Origin: Bactericera cockerelli
Lineage: Eukaryota; Arthropoda; Insecta; Hemiptera; Triozidae
DNA: 64,000 nt
Reading direction: 5' to 3'
Assembly: GCA_024516035.1 (NCBI GenBank)
Contig: CM044964.1
Location: 707,667 to 771,666, forward strand
The translations under genes and the position numbers were made by a program. Positions 52,601 to 60,935 of the stretch are shown in pieces; the stretch's first letter is position 1; every line of letters starts with the position of its first letter. A model generated the notes under the pieces. That model had not been told where the DNA came from, made no database searches, and was given only the letters and a program-made list of their open reading frames with translations.

Positions 52601-54158
52601 CATGTTACTTTCGAAATCCGAAATCAGAGAAGAACCACTGGAGATATTCATATTGACTCGTTTGATGTGTGTGTGTGCCGAATTTGGGGACTCCGAGTGA
52701 GCGCGTTTATTAGCATTTTCTCTGCTAGTACCGGGTTGAGATGTGTTCTTATCGAAGACAATAAGTTTACCTGTTCTAATAACTGCATACTTCCCCTCCT
52801 TCCGCAATCTGTTCATCTCTCCACGTAGAGCTTTTTCCTGCTGTATGACCTCAGGCGAACAGTCCTCGTTGATGTAAATGTTTGTGCCTTTCAGGTGCCG
52901 CCGCATCTTCAGGATCTCAATCTTGCGCCTTTGAGTGGTGAAGCCAACCAGCACAGGTCTTGGCATTTTGTCGGAACGGCTTCTGATTCTCCTAATAAAA
53001 TCAAGCTCAGAAATCGAAAAGTTATTTATTTTAAACGTATTGGAAATTAGATCAATAATTTGACGCTCTAACATATCATAGGTTTCATCAGAATTTTGTT
53101 GCAGACCGAAGATAATTACATTCTTCCGTCTTTTTTCCACGTCTAAGTATTTGATCTCTCTCGTGTGCCTCACGACCTCCTCTTGAATAGGACACAGAGT
53201 ATTCTGAATGGTATCCAGCTTCTTATTTATAACAGAATTACTATCTATGGCGCTCTTCTGCATATCTTTGATGCTTGAAATTTCTTGAAATAATGATTTC
53301 ATGTCGAACTGTTCCTGATCATCACTCATTGTTAAATCTGCTAGCACCCTACAACTATAGGATAGGTACTATAGAATCATATGAATACTAAGCACATTGC
53401 ATAATAGCATAATAGCACGGCGTTTCATACCAGAGCTTTGTGCGTACCTACAGATCGAGTGTGTGACATGTTGCACTCGTGATAAGGGACAGTGTCCAAT
53501 GTGTAGTATTGATAAGTAATCAATGATAGTAAGTATGACCTTGATCTTATCAATGAGTTCAGTGACGCTCTCTTTTGTCTGTTTAGAGTAGGTGATGATA
53601 AACCAGATGTAAATTTATCTAGCGCAGGCGCATATCATTAATATTTTGAGATTTTAATTGCTCTAATTTCTGAGATTATCAAACCAAAGCTTTACACGGC
53701 AATTTTAGCCATCTTGTATTTGACAGTGGATATTTGTGTTGACTTATTGAATTTCGACTTACGGCAGTTGCAGGAAGAAAAACTGAACTTGGATTAGCAC
53801 AAAATAAAGTTTGGACACTAATTCACTTAATTAAACACTTTTTTAACTTTGAACTGTACTTTAATTAATTAATAACTTGGAAAATTCGGGAGCTACAAAA
53901 ATACGTGACCTCTCTCAACTGATGCAACGTTGCCAACCGTCTGACGATAAATTACGTTATGCGCATGTGCGCTGTGATTGGTTGAAACTCTAAATTGAGC
54001 AAGTGACGGTCCAGCTTATCAGTTATCTTCCTTGTAGTGATGTAGTCCTAACTTATAATTCCGCCTTGATAATTTAACCCGTCCTGATTCATCTTACCAG
54101 ACAATAGTACACATAAGATGGCGTGGTAGCAGATTTGCTGGCATATGTTGTACTGCAT
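43128..54158 (-). CDS. Secreted cysteine-rich protein, left paralogue (four exons, 322 residues)
   Basis: Exons 54158-54098, 46064-45854, 45336-45134 and 43621-43128 (61, 211, 203 and 494 nt) sum to 969 nt, an intact frame. All junctions are GT/AG with phases 1, 2, 1. The N-terminus MQYNICQQICYHAILCVLLSG looks like a signal peptide. The mature chain has paired cysteines, an NNT N-glycosylation sequon (RRNNTIAF), STCPEFNQAKC, the block PLNDIIE, SQERGLRWTV, and a closing SFVFLEANV / LRYAYYSVENP. No transmembrane helix follows the signal, so secretion is inferred. No family is recognised. The paralogue at 56902-60343 has the same exon pattern. Intron 1 is 8 kb because of inserted elements. AATAAA on the coding strand at 42977-42982 is a possible poly(A) signal. 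Exon 1 was placed by similarity, so it is slightly less certain. Confidence 0.85.
43690..44165 (+). repeat. 14 bp minisatellite in intron 3, ~34 copies, with higher-order duplication
   Basis: Unit TGCTCACTTCCCCA/TGCTCACTTCCCAT. A ~135 bp block (starting CCTGTCGCTTCCCCTGCTCA near 43817) is repeated near 43952. It begins about 70 bp from the exon 4 acceptor. Plus-strand Ser/Pro/His frames through it are by-products. Confidence 0.92.
44452..44776 (+). mobile_element. Repeat shared with the sister gene's intron, plus a fold-back
   Basis: 44452-44548 matches 57872-57969 in reverse orientation (shared AGACGTTTTTTGTAATA, GCGTATTGTGT, AAAACC.ACGCTT). It continues into a fold-back whose arms 44542-44578 and 44738-44773 share AAAAAACGAGCTATCTGCA. 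Probably a MITE; exact ends unknown. Confidence 0.6.
44812..45100. mobile_element. piggyBac-type MITE (TTAA), intron 3 of the left paralogue
   Basis: TTAACACGTTCGTTACC at 44812-44828 is the perfect inverse of GGTAACGAACGTGTTAA at 45084-45100, TTAA included. The interior has a ~45 bp tandem duplication (GGTCCCTCGGTAAAATTTTG, then ATAACGGCCACATGTG) and a perfect 16 bp palindrome CGGCCACATGTGGCCG at 45065-45080. It ends 33 bp from the exon 3 donor. Confidence 0.88.
45134..45336 (-). CDS. Left paralogue, exon 3
   Basis: Acceptor TTTGTTCAG, donor G|GTGAGC, entry phase 1, exit leaving one base. It encodes EFDGKKYPCCALKYY, WIEIFYTNQYPLNAF, NPLNDIIEISRVV, KKDCFHERDQPNWPNN. Aligns residue by residue with 58046-58242. 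Confidence 0.88.
45370..45430 (+). repeat. Repeat F-like block
   Basis: GACTGCCATAGGCAATAACC CCGCCCTTT is a diverged form of the repeat at 45606-45672 and 62891-62954. Confidence 0.4.
45606..45672 (+). repeat. Repeat F, ~64 bp dispersed element
   Basis: GGGTTTGAAGGCAGATATTG then AGGCAATAATCACGCCCTTT and GTCAATATTATTCTTGTCAA; nearly the same as the insertion at 62891-62954. It lies in intron 2 of the left paralogue. Confidence 0.7.
45854..46064 (-). CDS. Left paralogue, exon 2 (cysteine-rich N-terminal module)
   Basis: Acceptor TTTCCTACAG, donor GGT|GTGAGT, entry phase 2. It encodes NHDSFVKGSNNYP, YCRKPCIRRNNTIAF, ARICTDDGKGGF, ESCTGQFKSTCPEFNQAKC. Six cysteines; the NNT sequon is conserved with 59169-59385. 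Confidence 0.88.
46588..47049 (-). pseudogene. LINE ORF2 C-terminal part, downstream of the transposon insertion
   Basis: Continues the RT frame exactly across the insertion (HDILTT then LYTELIDSDW). It contains a CCHC-type knuckle CLVCNQQEPENLAHFLISCP, typical of the C-terminus of I/R1/L1-like ORF2 proteins, and ends FFLQE before the stop. Confidence 0.82.
47050..49481. mobile_element. DNA transposon, 2,432 bp, ~560 bp TIRs, 8 bp target duplication
   Basis: Left terminal repeat 47050-47606 and right 48914-49481 are near-identical inverted copies, tip TAGGGTGGAGCGA. GTAGTCAG flanks both sides (47042-47049, 49482-49489). Removing the element and one GTAGTCAG restores the LINE reading frame. 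An 8 bp duplication and a YAxxG-like tip fit hAT, but TIRs this long and the unrecognised interior gene are unusual for hAT, so superfamily is left open. Confidence 0.92.
47934..48483 (+). pseudogene. Decayed gene of the 2.4 kb transposon, family not recognised
   Basis: A plus-strand coding trace between the TIRs. The first part (codons from about 47934) includes MDPNIQRRKYLDESVKKIVD, RNAFYAHPENLLLIMLADN, REIAYRIIKKSREEN. An in-frame TAG follows at 48219-48221, a one-base loss near 48250 shifts the frame, and it goes on through RDISIEDLANIVE, FIPDVPCHT, a TAG at 48340-48342, VARYIKLVTNASSTVIGYEA, RDGLIRNQIGSRRMIP and FRTKQDFA to TGA at 48481. No DDE triad, BED or THAP finger was identified. 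From memory only, a PCHTQ...RDGxIR block of this kind occurs in uncharacterised arthropod proteins; this is not verified. Confidence 0.7.
49490..51517 (-). pseudogene. LINE ORF2, reverse transcriptase part
   Basis: RT motifs in order: KNNKSPGPDLILNEYLK, PQNFRSIALLNNLFKLL, AGFRPGRGCTDNIY, YVAFVDYKSAFSGVNH, KGVLEGDSISPLNF (E where Q is usual), ILLYCDDLILLAS near residue 421 of this segment, KMTVNESKSKVVVFRRGG, YTYLGVSFSSHG, LLYGAEVWAW. It is joined to the endonuclease part by a one-base slip in an A7 run near 51500 and interrupted downstream by the transposon. Clade uncertain (I/R1/L1-like layout). Confidence 0.85.
51498..52366 (-). pseudogene. LINE ORF2, APE endonuclease part
   Basis: The frame opens just after the ORF1 stop and reads LEITWWNVNGMTKLID, the WNVNG start of an APE nuclease. 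The first ATG is inside that motif (52319). It continues through CICETWALDK, GSGGLLILIKKG, ANVYISPNY, TMVGGDFNGRI, TVDLVWCHLEF, LTSDHLPVTVCLDI. All main endonuclease boxes are present. It ends early because of an extra A in a homopolymer at about 51500. Confidence 0.85.
52379..53329 (-). CDS. LINE ORF1 protein (coiled coil plus RRM-like domain)
   Basis: ATG at 53329 (MSDDQEQFDMKSLFQEISSI), 316 residues. Residues ~10-60 are coiled-coil-like with regular Leu/Ile spacing. Then RRKNVIIFGLQQNSDE, ELDFIRRIRSRSDKMPRPVL and VGFTTQRRKIEILKMRRHLK, followed by GTNIYINEDCSPEVI and RLRKEGKYAVIRTGKLIVFD, an arrangement like the RRM and C-terminal domain of L1-type ORF1 proteins. The tail is disordered and Pro-rich (PPPPRS). 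The stop TAA overlaps the opening of ORF2. The frame is intact. Confidence 0.82.
   Translation of the reverse strand: MSDDQEQFDMKSLFQEISSIKDMQKSAIDSNSVINKKLDTIQNTLCPIQEEVVRHTREIKYLDVEKRRKNVIIFGLQQNSDETYDMLERQIIDLISNTFKINNFSISELDFIRRIRSRSDKMPRPVLVGFTTQRRKIEILKMRRHLKGTNIYINEDCSPEVIQQEKALRGEMNRLRKEGKYAVIRTGKLIVFDKNTSQPGTSRENANKRAHSESPNSAHTHIKRVNMNISSGSSLISDFESNMEAEDITPEEVQTLNSGEGTGAGPNSVIEVPSQSVLAPAKLTVNTTVGTPPPPRSLSQPCIDNYLNQDNSSKKN
53430..54090. other. Intron 1 remainder, no further gene seen
   Basis: Mixed sequence between the LINE 5' end and exon 1. No SINE or coding trace recognised. Confidence 0.4.
54098..54158 (-). CDS. Left paralogue, exon 1 (signal peptide)
   Basis: ATG at 54158-54156, 61 nt, donor CTG|GTAAGA at 54097. 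It encodes MQYNICQQICYHAILCVLLS plus one base. It matches the right paralogue's first exon (M.YN.C..I......C.LSG) and has exactly the same length and phase, which is why this distant exon is assigned to the gene 8 kb downstream. Confidence 0.8.
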
Positions 54159-54349
54159 GGTAGGGTTGATGCAGAAACTAGACAAAAACTATTTTACGAT
54201 ACAAAAAATTACAACCTAATACAATGCAATACAGTATTTATCCTGCAATAATGAGAAAACGTATTTCAGAGAGTATTAGTCAAAGTGGCAGAGTAGTAAA
54301 GCACACCAGACATAAAAGAACGGATTAGCAATGTATTAGGATGTAAAAA

Positions 54350-54425
54350 ATATAGTGGAAAAGTTCCATAATTCTGCGCTGGCCACAAAAATTGTGATAA
54401 AATAACACAAAGAAACACTTTTAAA
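54350..54425 (+). mobile_element. SINE family B 3' fragment
   Basis: ATTCTGCGCTGGCCACAAAAATTGTGAT and AATAACACAAAGAAA match the family B end. Confidence 0.6.
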
Positions 54426-54562
54426 AATATGTATATCTATTATATATCTTTTATCAGAAAGCTTTGATTGATATACATTGTATAAGTTGAAAAATCAATA
54501 AAAATAATTTTACAACAAAAGTATAGGTAGATAGAAATAGAAGTCTGGGGTGAAAAGTTTTC

Positions 54563-54690
54563 ATAATTATAATTGGGTTAATCACAATCGTAATATCACA
54601 ATTACTCAAACTCAGACTGCTAATTTTTTTAAGAAACTTCTGACTCGAACCAACGACCTCCAGGTTACCAATAAGCTACTGAGGTCGGTA
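54563..54690 (-). mobile_element. tRNA-derived SINE, family G
   Basis: The minus strand has B-box GTCGTTGGTTCGAGTC, then GAGTTTGAGTAATTGTGATA and TTGTGATTAACCC, as at 7085-7215. Confidence 0.6.
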
Positions 54691-54829
54691 TTACTTCAGA
54701 GTAAGGTTCACAAGTGCGCCTTGTGCTTGCATTTATATACCAGTAGTTTCAGCCAAAATAAACTCAAATTCACCTGATTCAACACTGTTACTTCCGAGAT
54801 ATTTCTAGATATTAGAAATTATTGTGTTC

Positions 54830-56130
54830 GTTTTTGTAAAAAAATATTTTTTTGCTCCGATTTCAATTTTTTTCATATTTCTGGACGTTTCCCTCATGAG
54901 CAACTTTCGTTTTGTGTCGTGTCCGAAACTACACAGCAGGTTTTGATGAAATTTTGCTCACATATAGGAGACGTTTTGTAGATGGTCCCATTTTAAATTC
55001 ATCAAATTCGTACCAGCTATTCTGGGTGAAAGAGACCATGCGCCTGACCACTAACATTTTACTACGCTCATTATCTCGTGAACAGTACACCCGATTTTGA
55101 TGAAATTTTGTAGGTATATGCATGTTATTGTATAACATAGGCAATTGATATTTTCTTTAAATTAATTATAATTTAACTCTGATATTTAAGAAAATCCGAA
55201 ATTTTGGACAAAAAAGTCAAAAAATAAGGTCCACAACTTGCCAATTCATATTTTTTTTTGTTAAATCTAGAATGTAGGAAAAATAGTATTCTACCATTTA
55301 AACAAATTTTAAGAAAATCGGTAAAGCCGTTTTGGACATACAAGCACTTGTATACAATGTGAAACAATGACGAGGAAGTATTGTGTCCATAATTGGCAGT
55401 GTTTTTTTATATCTATCTGGATACCTACAATTTTTACAATGTTGAGTTATATCTCTTCTCTTAATGACACCAATGTGTGTTGAGTGTCATCTCCAACAGA
55501 ACTATTTGTAGATATTTCCAGTTAAAAGCAACCTTTTCTGTTCATGTCTGCATGACTATTTTTTATTTATTGTGTGGTTGTGAAACACTTGACGTCACAA
55601 AATTTGGACAAGAAATTTATCTGGGGTTTTGATTTTTTCTTCTTTTTTTGGTATGTGAAAAGGTAATTTTGTTGATGATAATCGGTTTTTAGTTTCGAAT
55701 AAAATTAATTACCTTCAAATTAATATGAAAAAATAACAAAAGGTCACAATTCAAGGAAAAACAAATCCATCATCAAACTCTAAGACCAAGCCTACTCGTT
55801 GTTACCAAGAATCTCGGTCACATGCTCACTTTTTTCTTTCAGTAGTCCGATGTAATAAAATAATGTAATACCCATCAGTTGTTTGATATCTTTGAATAAA
55901 AGCTATCTTGATCTCCTAATTGGTGGTTATTATTCCATGAACATATCTTTTTTTGTATGTACGCCGTTTTACTTTTAGTTATGCAATGTGCAATATATCA
56001 CCTGTTATTCTATGAAGTCCATGGCTAGGAATATGCTATCATGCAGAATGTTGATGATGAATTTGGTATATCTTAATATTCAATAACAAAGTATATTGAT
56101 TTGTTTTTTTTTATCAGAAAATTGGTAATT
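54830..56130. other. AT-rich, old transposon-like debris, no gene seen
   Basis: The phrase TTTTGATGAAATTTTG occurs twice (about 54937 and 55095) in similar surroundings, suggesting an ancient internal duplication. No gene evidence. Confidence 0.4.
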
Positions 56131-56139
56131 TGTACTCAT

Positions 56140-56300
56140 TGGTGTTGGGTCAACACGAGCGCACCGGAAGATGTCCTTTCTAACATTTGTAATTTAATGA
56201 CGCATAAAGCCTTTTTTGTTGGCTATAGGGTACAAACCCGGGATATTCCCCGAGTATATTACCATTGAGCTAATCATGTGCTCAATCAAATTGCATCCTG
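56140..56300 (-). mobile_element. tRNA-derived SINE-like element
   Basis: The minus strand has a tRNA-like head GATTAGCTCAATGGTAATAT and B-box CCGGGTTTGTACCC, then a body sharing GTTGACCC..AACACC-type sequence with 9785-9815. Confidence 0.5.
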
Positions 56301-56723
56301 TTTTGTGATAGGATGTAGAAATTCCAAAAATGCCTCTTTGTAGTTTAAAAGTTCCCCACCAAGTCTTTGGCTCAAAAATTCCTTAAATCACATTATTTGG
56401 GTCCTACTCTAACTTCGTTCTCCTATCATTCATTTAGGTTTCTTTTCTTACCTACAATAACTACTCACATTAACCTGTCTCATAAAATTAAGTATTATTC
56501 ATCATTTTCTTCACTTTTGCAAATTCAATAATGTCCGAATATATAGTCGGTAATGAACAGATTTAATCAATAAACTTTATGCACAATCAAATGGCTAATG
56601 GCCTTGCTTAATCAGGCTGTTAGTGACTATGCAATTCATACTAGGTATTATAAACTATTGTGAAGTAGACGAAGAAAAAAGAATGAGAGAAAAGAAAACA
56701 ACATTGTAGTTCTGGTAACAAAT

Positions 56724-56729
56724 TTTATT
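56724..56729 (-). promoter_or_regulatory. Candidate poly(A) signal AATAAA
   Basis: AATAAA on the minus strand about 170 nt after the stop of the right paralogue. By position only. Confidence 0.35.
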
Positions 56730-56901
56730 TGAAAATGTCTCTTCTTATCAGAGAATATTGACGTTATTTTGATATATTTTTTTTTTTTTTTAATGTGAGA
56801 ACACTTAGTTCAATAGTCGATGTTCAAAAACATGTATAGATTTAGAATTTTTTGACGGCAAGGTTTTTCTGAGCGGATTTTTCTATCCGGTTCCGAAAAT
56901 G

Positions 56902-57353
56902 TCATCTCTCAAGCTCAGGATCCTCCCGACTCCAATAGCCATATCTCATTTTGTATGTATCACTGTCTTTTTTAACGGGAAATACGTTCATCTCCAAGTA
57001 CACGAAGCTAGTGTCGTAGGTCTCTCCATTGCTAGAGGCATGCCGCAAGAAGAGCACTTGACACGCCGGGACAACAGAGAAGCCGTTGTACATTTTGATG
57101 CAGGAAAGATCGTACGAGATAGTTTCTTTCACATGATTGGCTTCTTCTGCTTTTGATAAAATGATAATATCGCGAATGCTTCGCAACCCAACCTTGTAGT
57201 TTTCCACAATGTACCGGCGGATGGAACCTTTAGCGGAGCAGCGTTCGTCGGTTTCTGTGTGGCAGAGTCTAGTTCCCCGTATCGGTGGGAGAGGCTTCTC
57301 CAAAATTTCCATAACAGACCACTTCAGACCACGCTCTTGACTGGAAGCCATTA
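56902..57353 (-). CDS. Middle paralogue, exon 4
   Basis: Acceptor ATTTTTCAG, entry phase 2, TGA stop at 56902-56904. It encodes SQERGLKWSVMEILEKPLPP, RLCHTETDERCSAKG, YDLSCIKMYNGFSVVPACQV and the conserved YDTSFVYLEMNV end. Confidence 0.9.
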
Positions 57354-60343
57354 CTGAAAAATAGTGAAACAGTAGAAAATGTAGGACACTGCTTTTGCTT
57401 TTCTAAACCAAACACTTGAAGAGTGCGAATTAAACTGTCGCTTATTAATAAAAAAAATCATTCCTACTATTTACCAATAAGTTAATTGTGACCATTGATG
57501 TTAACATGCACCGGTTTAATCTAATAAAAGATAGATAATATGTTATATTAGATACTAAAGTAAAATCTATAGAATGATACATGAGTTATTAAAAAAATAG
57601 ACGCAATTAGATTTTTCGTTTCTCTTACTGAAACGTAGATCCAAAAAATAAAAATGAATGTCTCATTGAGTGATAAAAATTCTAAATGACAAGATCAAGA
57701 TTGGTTTCAATCATCTTGAACTCAAGTGATTTATGTATTGGTATTGTTGATGTCTCAGCAGAAATCACACACCAGCAAATAGAACATAAAATGTCACTTC
57801 TGATCAGTGGTACCGCAATTTTTTTCAATATCAATTTACAGCGAAATTAAAAGATAAAATCGATAACTTTAGCCATTGCCAAGCGTTGGTTTTCCCCATC
57901 TTACACAATACGCAATCCGTGTCTTAGCGCCATAGAGTTATTACAAAAAACGTCTATAAATTTCACACTTAATATGTGAAGTGAGCAATGAAAAAGGCAT
58001 GGCAAACAAGTCATAAGAGGAGGACAGGGAAAAAAGAAAACTCACCATTATTTGGAAAATCCTGTTGATCTCTATTTTTAATTTCTTTGTGTTTGTTAAT
58101 TTCTCGTTTTACTTCGATGATATCGTTCAAGGGTCCGTCAGTGTGATTATCATTGGGCCAGTACTGCATCGAATACCAAATCTTTATCCAGTCAAACCCC
58201 TCAGCTTTATACCTGAGACAGCAGCAGGGTCTATTTGATTGCCTTGAAAAATAAAATAATACTTAACAATATTTTTATTTTAATTAATTGAAGAAGTCTG
58301 GAAGAACCACCTATAATACTTATGGTACTTTTCAGAAAAGAGGTTTATAATAATAATTGGTGTCCCCAGCACGCAAGTTACCTATCTTTTTTCCCAATTT
58401 TGAACGACTTAGACCATTTTTTTTCCGAATTCTGACTTCACTACGCTATGAAAGACAACACATAGGTTGTTTTTCTGCAAAAAAAAAATCGAAAAAAAAA
58501 AAAAAAAAAAAATCGAAAAAGTAACATAGGTGGTTCCAGACAACCATTAAATTATTGATGAAAAATAAATAAATATTTTTGATATGCAATTGGAACCAAG
58601 ATCATCAGAGCATCAAGTATGTGTATTAGAGGAGCCCGGACCAGATTTCGTTCTGGGGAAAGTCTATTAGGATCATTGAAGAGTACTGAGACCGAGCACA
58701 AATGTATATCCTTATGCATTTGTTGATAATTTTAAATACAATTGTCTAGGTTTAGTGACGTTAAGCGATCAAACATCGTAAAAAGATGTGGAACGAAGAA
58801 AAATCTTTCATCTCCGTAACGATATGACTTCTAACAGGACCCGTCTTCTTCACAGCTTTAACTTTGAAGACGGGTATACCTTTTCCGATCGATTTTTATT
58901 GCAATAGTTGTATCTTATAAAATAAAGAATTTGAAAAAGATAATTGATAAATAAAAGAAAAAATTAATACATATACTACCGAGTAATATTTATTTTACCA
59001 TCTATAAAACAAGTCAACCAACTCTTCTCCCTGGGGCACACAGCCACAACGCCGCCGCAATTCCTCTTTATTTTGGGTTTAACGGCGCTTTAACAAGGCG
59101 GTAGGCCTGTCGTTCACGCCGGTTTCCCGTTCCTCTTTGAATTGCTATGATGTTCTCATAAAACTCACCATACACACTCGGCTTTGTTGAATTCCGGGCA
59201 TGTATTTTTGAATGACTCCTCACAGTTTTTCCGACTTTGTGGATCAAAGCCATCATTGCCCCCGGGACTGGGCAGGCAGATGGGTTGTTGGTAGGTGATG
59301 GTGTTGTTGAGCCTCAGGCACGGCTTGGGCTTGGCTCTGTGACCCGGGTAGTTATCTCTTCCGTTCACGAGGAAGTCGTCCGTTCCTGGAACAAATAAAG
59401 ATTGATCTAAATTGTTCTAAATAAAAAAATTTAAATAAAGATTGATCTAAATTGTTGAATAATAATAATAATTCCGTGTCCGTGAGATAGGTATTGACAC
59501 CTAAATCACGGTGGTGAGAGGATTATTACGGACGCCCAGATCCAATGTCTAGGAACAATTATAATAATACTCTCTATTGGAAGGTTACCAGCAGGCAAGA
59601 TTAATGCTCAAAGCATTCCTACCACCTAACCCTCAGAGTCTTATTATTGTGTGGTCACGTACTCAAATGAATGAGGAATTACAAAACTTTCCATACCCTA
59701 TAGGTAAGAGAACGCAATAAAAATTACTACATGCGATACTTTCGTCTGTTAATGGCCAGTAATTGCTTTTATTTTATCAATTCTATAATAATACTGTTTA
59801 GTGAAAGGTGGAACCACCAGACGAGGTTAATGCACAAAGCATTTTCTACCACCTAACCCGCAGAGTCTTATTATCAAGTGGTCACAAACTCAAATTAATG
59901 AGGAAAAATTCATGCACACGGTTGGATTCAAACCAACAGATCCCTACACTACCTGGAATACCAGACTAGCGCCTTAACTACTTGACTACCAGTGCACATG
60001 CGTTCCCAAACAATGGAAGGACTCTGCAGTGGAAAGCGTAATTGCACTGGTAGTCAAATGGTTAAGGCGTTAGTTTAGTAATCCAGGTAGCGTAGTGATC
60101 CGTTGGTTCAAATCCCAACGAGTGATGGATTTTTTTTGATCCCTTCGCAGGTTAAATGACTTTTTTTAATCAGATTTTGGCCCATCTGATGAAATCCGAA
60201 ACTTCTAAATTTTCTGTTTAATACTGACGGATCCCCTTACACGAGCCCGCCTTGTATCATCAGACTGACTAGTTCATCTCACCTGAGAGTACAAAGCAGA
60301 CGATCACACCACACCAGATGCGATGACAGAAATTGTAGGACAT
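56902..60343 (-). CDS. Secreted cysteine-rich protein, middle paralogue (four exons, 308 residues)
   Basis: Exons 60343-60283, 59385-59169, 58242-58046 and 57353-56902 (61, 217, 197, 452 nt) total 927 nt, an intact frame. All introns are GT/AG (897, 926, 692 nt) with phases 1, 2, 1. The N-terminus MSYNFCHRIWCGVIVCFVLSG is a signal-peptide candidate. The mature chain has CLRLNNTITYQQPIC with an N-glycosylation sequon, NTCPEFNKAEC, a CCC cluster, GPLNDIIEVKRE, SQERGLKWSV, a lysine-rich middle, VVPACQVLFLR, YDTSFVYLEMNV and MRYGYWSREDPELER. No membrane segment beyond the signal and no recognised domain. Function unknown. Neighbours are a left paralogue (43128-54158) and a gap-truncated right one (63603), all one strand: a tandem array. 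Confidence 0.9.
57872..57969 (-). repeat. Repeat shared in opposite orientation with 44452-44548 (intron 3)
   Basis: Reverse complement reads ATAGACGTTTTTTGTAATAA, CTATGGCGCTAAGACACGGA, TTGCGTATTGTGTAAG, matching the left paralogue's intron 3 repeat. The fold-back part is absent. Confidence 0.65.
58046..58242 (-). CDS. Middle paralogue, exon 3
   Basis: Acceptor TTTTTCAAG, donor G|GTGAGT. It encodes QSNRPCCCLRYKAEGFDWIK, WYSMQYWPND, GPLNDIIEVKREIN and RDQQDFPNN. Two codons shorter than its counterpart at 45134-45336. Confidence 0.88.
59065..59135 (-). repeat. Short RTE/SINE-type tail fragment in intron 2
   Basis: The minus strand ends AAGCGCCGTTAAACCCAAAA, a phrase typical of 3' ends of RTE-like elements and their SINEs. 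It starts 34 bp from the exon 2 donor. Confidence 0.45.
59169..59385 (-). CDS. Middle paralogue, exon 2
   Basis: Acceptor TTGTTCCAG, donor TATG|GTGAGT, entry phase 2. It encodes TDDFLVNGRDNYPG, KPCLRLNNTITYQQPICLPS, GGNDGFDPQSRKNCEESFKN, TCPEFNKAECV. Confidence 0.9.
59556..59678 (-). mobile_element. SINE family A body and tail fragment (intron 1)
   Basis: Landmarks GTGACCACACAATAATAAGA, CTGAGGGTTAGGTGGTAG and TGCTGGTAACCTTCCAAT on the minus strand; head missing. Confidence 0.7.
59783..59999 (-). mobile_element. SINE family A, full-length (intron 1)
   Basis: Head (CACTGGTAGTCAAGTAGTTA), B-box GTTGGTTTGAATCC, body and tail all present on the minus strand. It sits head to head with the plus-strand partial copy at 60044-60130. 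Confidence 0.8.
60044..60130 (+). mobile_element. SINE family A head fragment (intron 1)
   Basis: TGCACTGGTAGTCAAATGGT to the B-box GTTGGTTCAAATCCC, then unrelated T-rich sequence; body missing. Confidence 0.7.
60283..60343 (-). CDS. Middle paralogue, exon 1 (signal peptide)
   Basis: ATG at 60343-60341, 61 nt, donor CTCAG|GTGAGA. It encodes MSYNFCHRIWCGVIVCFVLS plus one base. Confidence 0.85.
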
Positions 60344-60355
60344 GGTCTTCCTCTC

Positions 60356-60384
60356 AATGATTTTAGGGGACTGTTGGATTTATA
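60356..60384 (-). promoter_or_regulatory. Candidate core promoter of the middle paralogue
   Basis: TATAAAT at 60384-60378 and an initiator-like TCATTG with its A at 60358, about 26 bp downstream, on the coding strand. A start there would give a 15 nt leader. The spacing is slightly short; nothing similar is clear upstream of the left paralogue. Confidence 0.35.
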
Positions 60385-60743
60385 GAGACTTGAACAAACT
60401 GCGGTACATGCTGTCAATGTTTTTAGGTGACTGCTGTATTTGCAGGATTGGAAACAATTATTTCAACATAAAAATCAAAACTCTTTAACGAGAACACACG
60501 AAATTTTACATATTTTATTAATATAGAAAGTGCTCTGATTAATATAGAAACAGAAATATTCACCTGTTTAAATATTTAGTGCCGATCTGATTTTGCCAGT
60601 AAAATTTATAGTCATTTTGTTGATTTTACTGCATCTGTTCATAATTTTTCACGTGTTCTGTAAAACTCTGCAATAGATGTAATTCTATTCAGACAGGTAG
60701 GTATACATATATAATATAATGTAGATCTGTCCTAGGACAGGTT

Positions 60744-60935
60744 TTAACTCGACGTTCTCCACATTACTCGATCTTGGGCATCCTCCTTCATTTGTTCAAA
60801 TGTTCTTCCATTCAGCATGTTCGTCAGCATTCCAAACCTTCTTCTTCCTCTTGATCTTCTTCCTTCCAGATTTCCTTCCATGATTACTCTCTGCAGACAA
60901 TATCTCCTCAGGATGTGACCCAGGTAGGTAATACT
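60744..60935 (-). pseudogene. LINE ORF2 C-terminal fragment (RTE-like)
   Basis: The minus strand reads LGHILRRYCLQRVIMEGNLE, GRRSRGRRRFGMLTNMLN and FEQMKEDAQDRVMWRTSS followed by a stop. This is the (Y)LGHI..R....IMEGKIEGRRGRGRR...W pattern ending reverse transcriptases of RTE-like LINEs. No ATG, RT core missing. Two other frames are also open here and can mislead. Confidence 0.7.

Larger units (their letters stand above)
46500..53420 (-). mobile_element. Two-ORF LINE in intron 1 of the left paralogue, split by a DNA transposon
   Basis: Order on the minus strand: ORF1 (53329-52379), ORF2 endonuclease (52319 region), RT, a 2.4 kb insertion (47050-49481), ORF2 C-terminus to 46588, 3' UTR and an (ATT)n tail near 46503-46518. 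Without the insertion the element is about 4.5 kb. It is in the sense orientation of the host gene. The 5' limit is approximate; no target duplication was found by eye. Confidence 0.8.
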
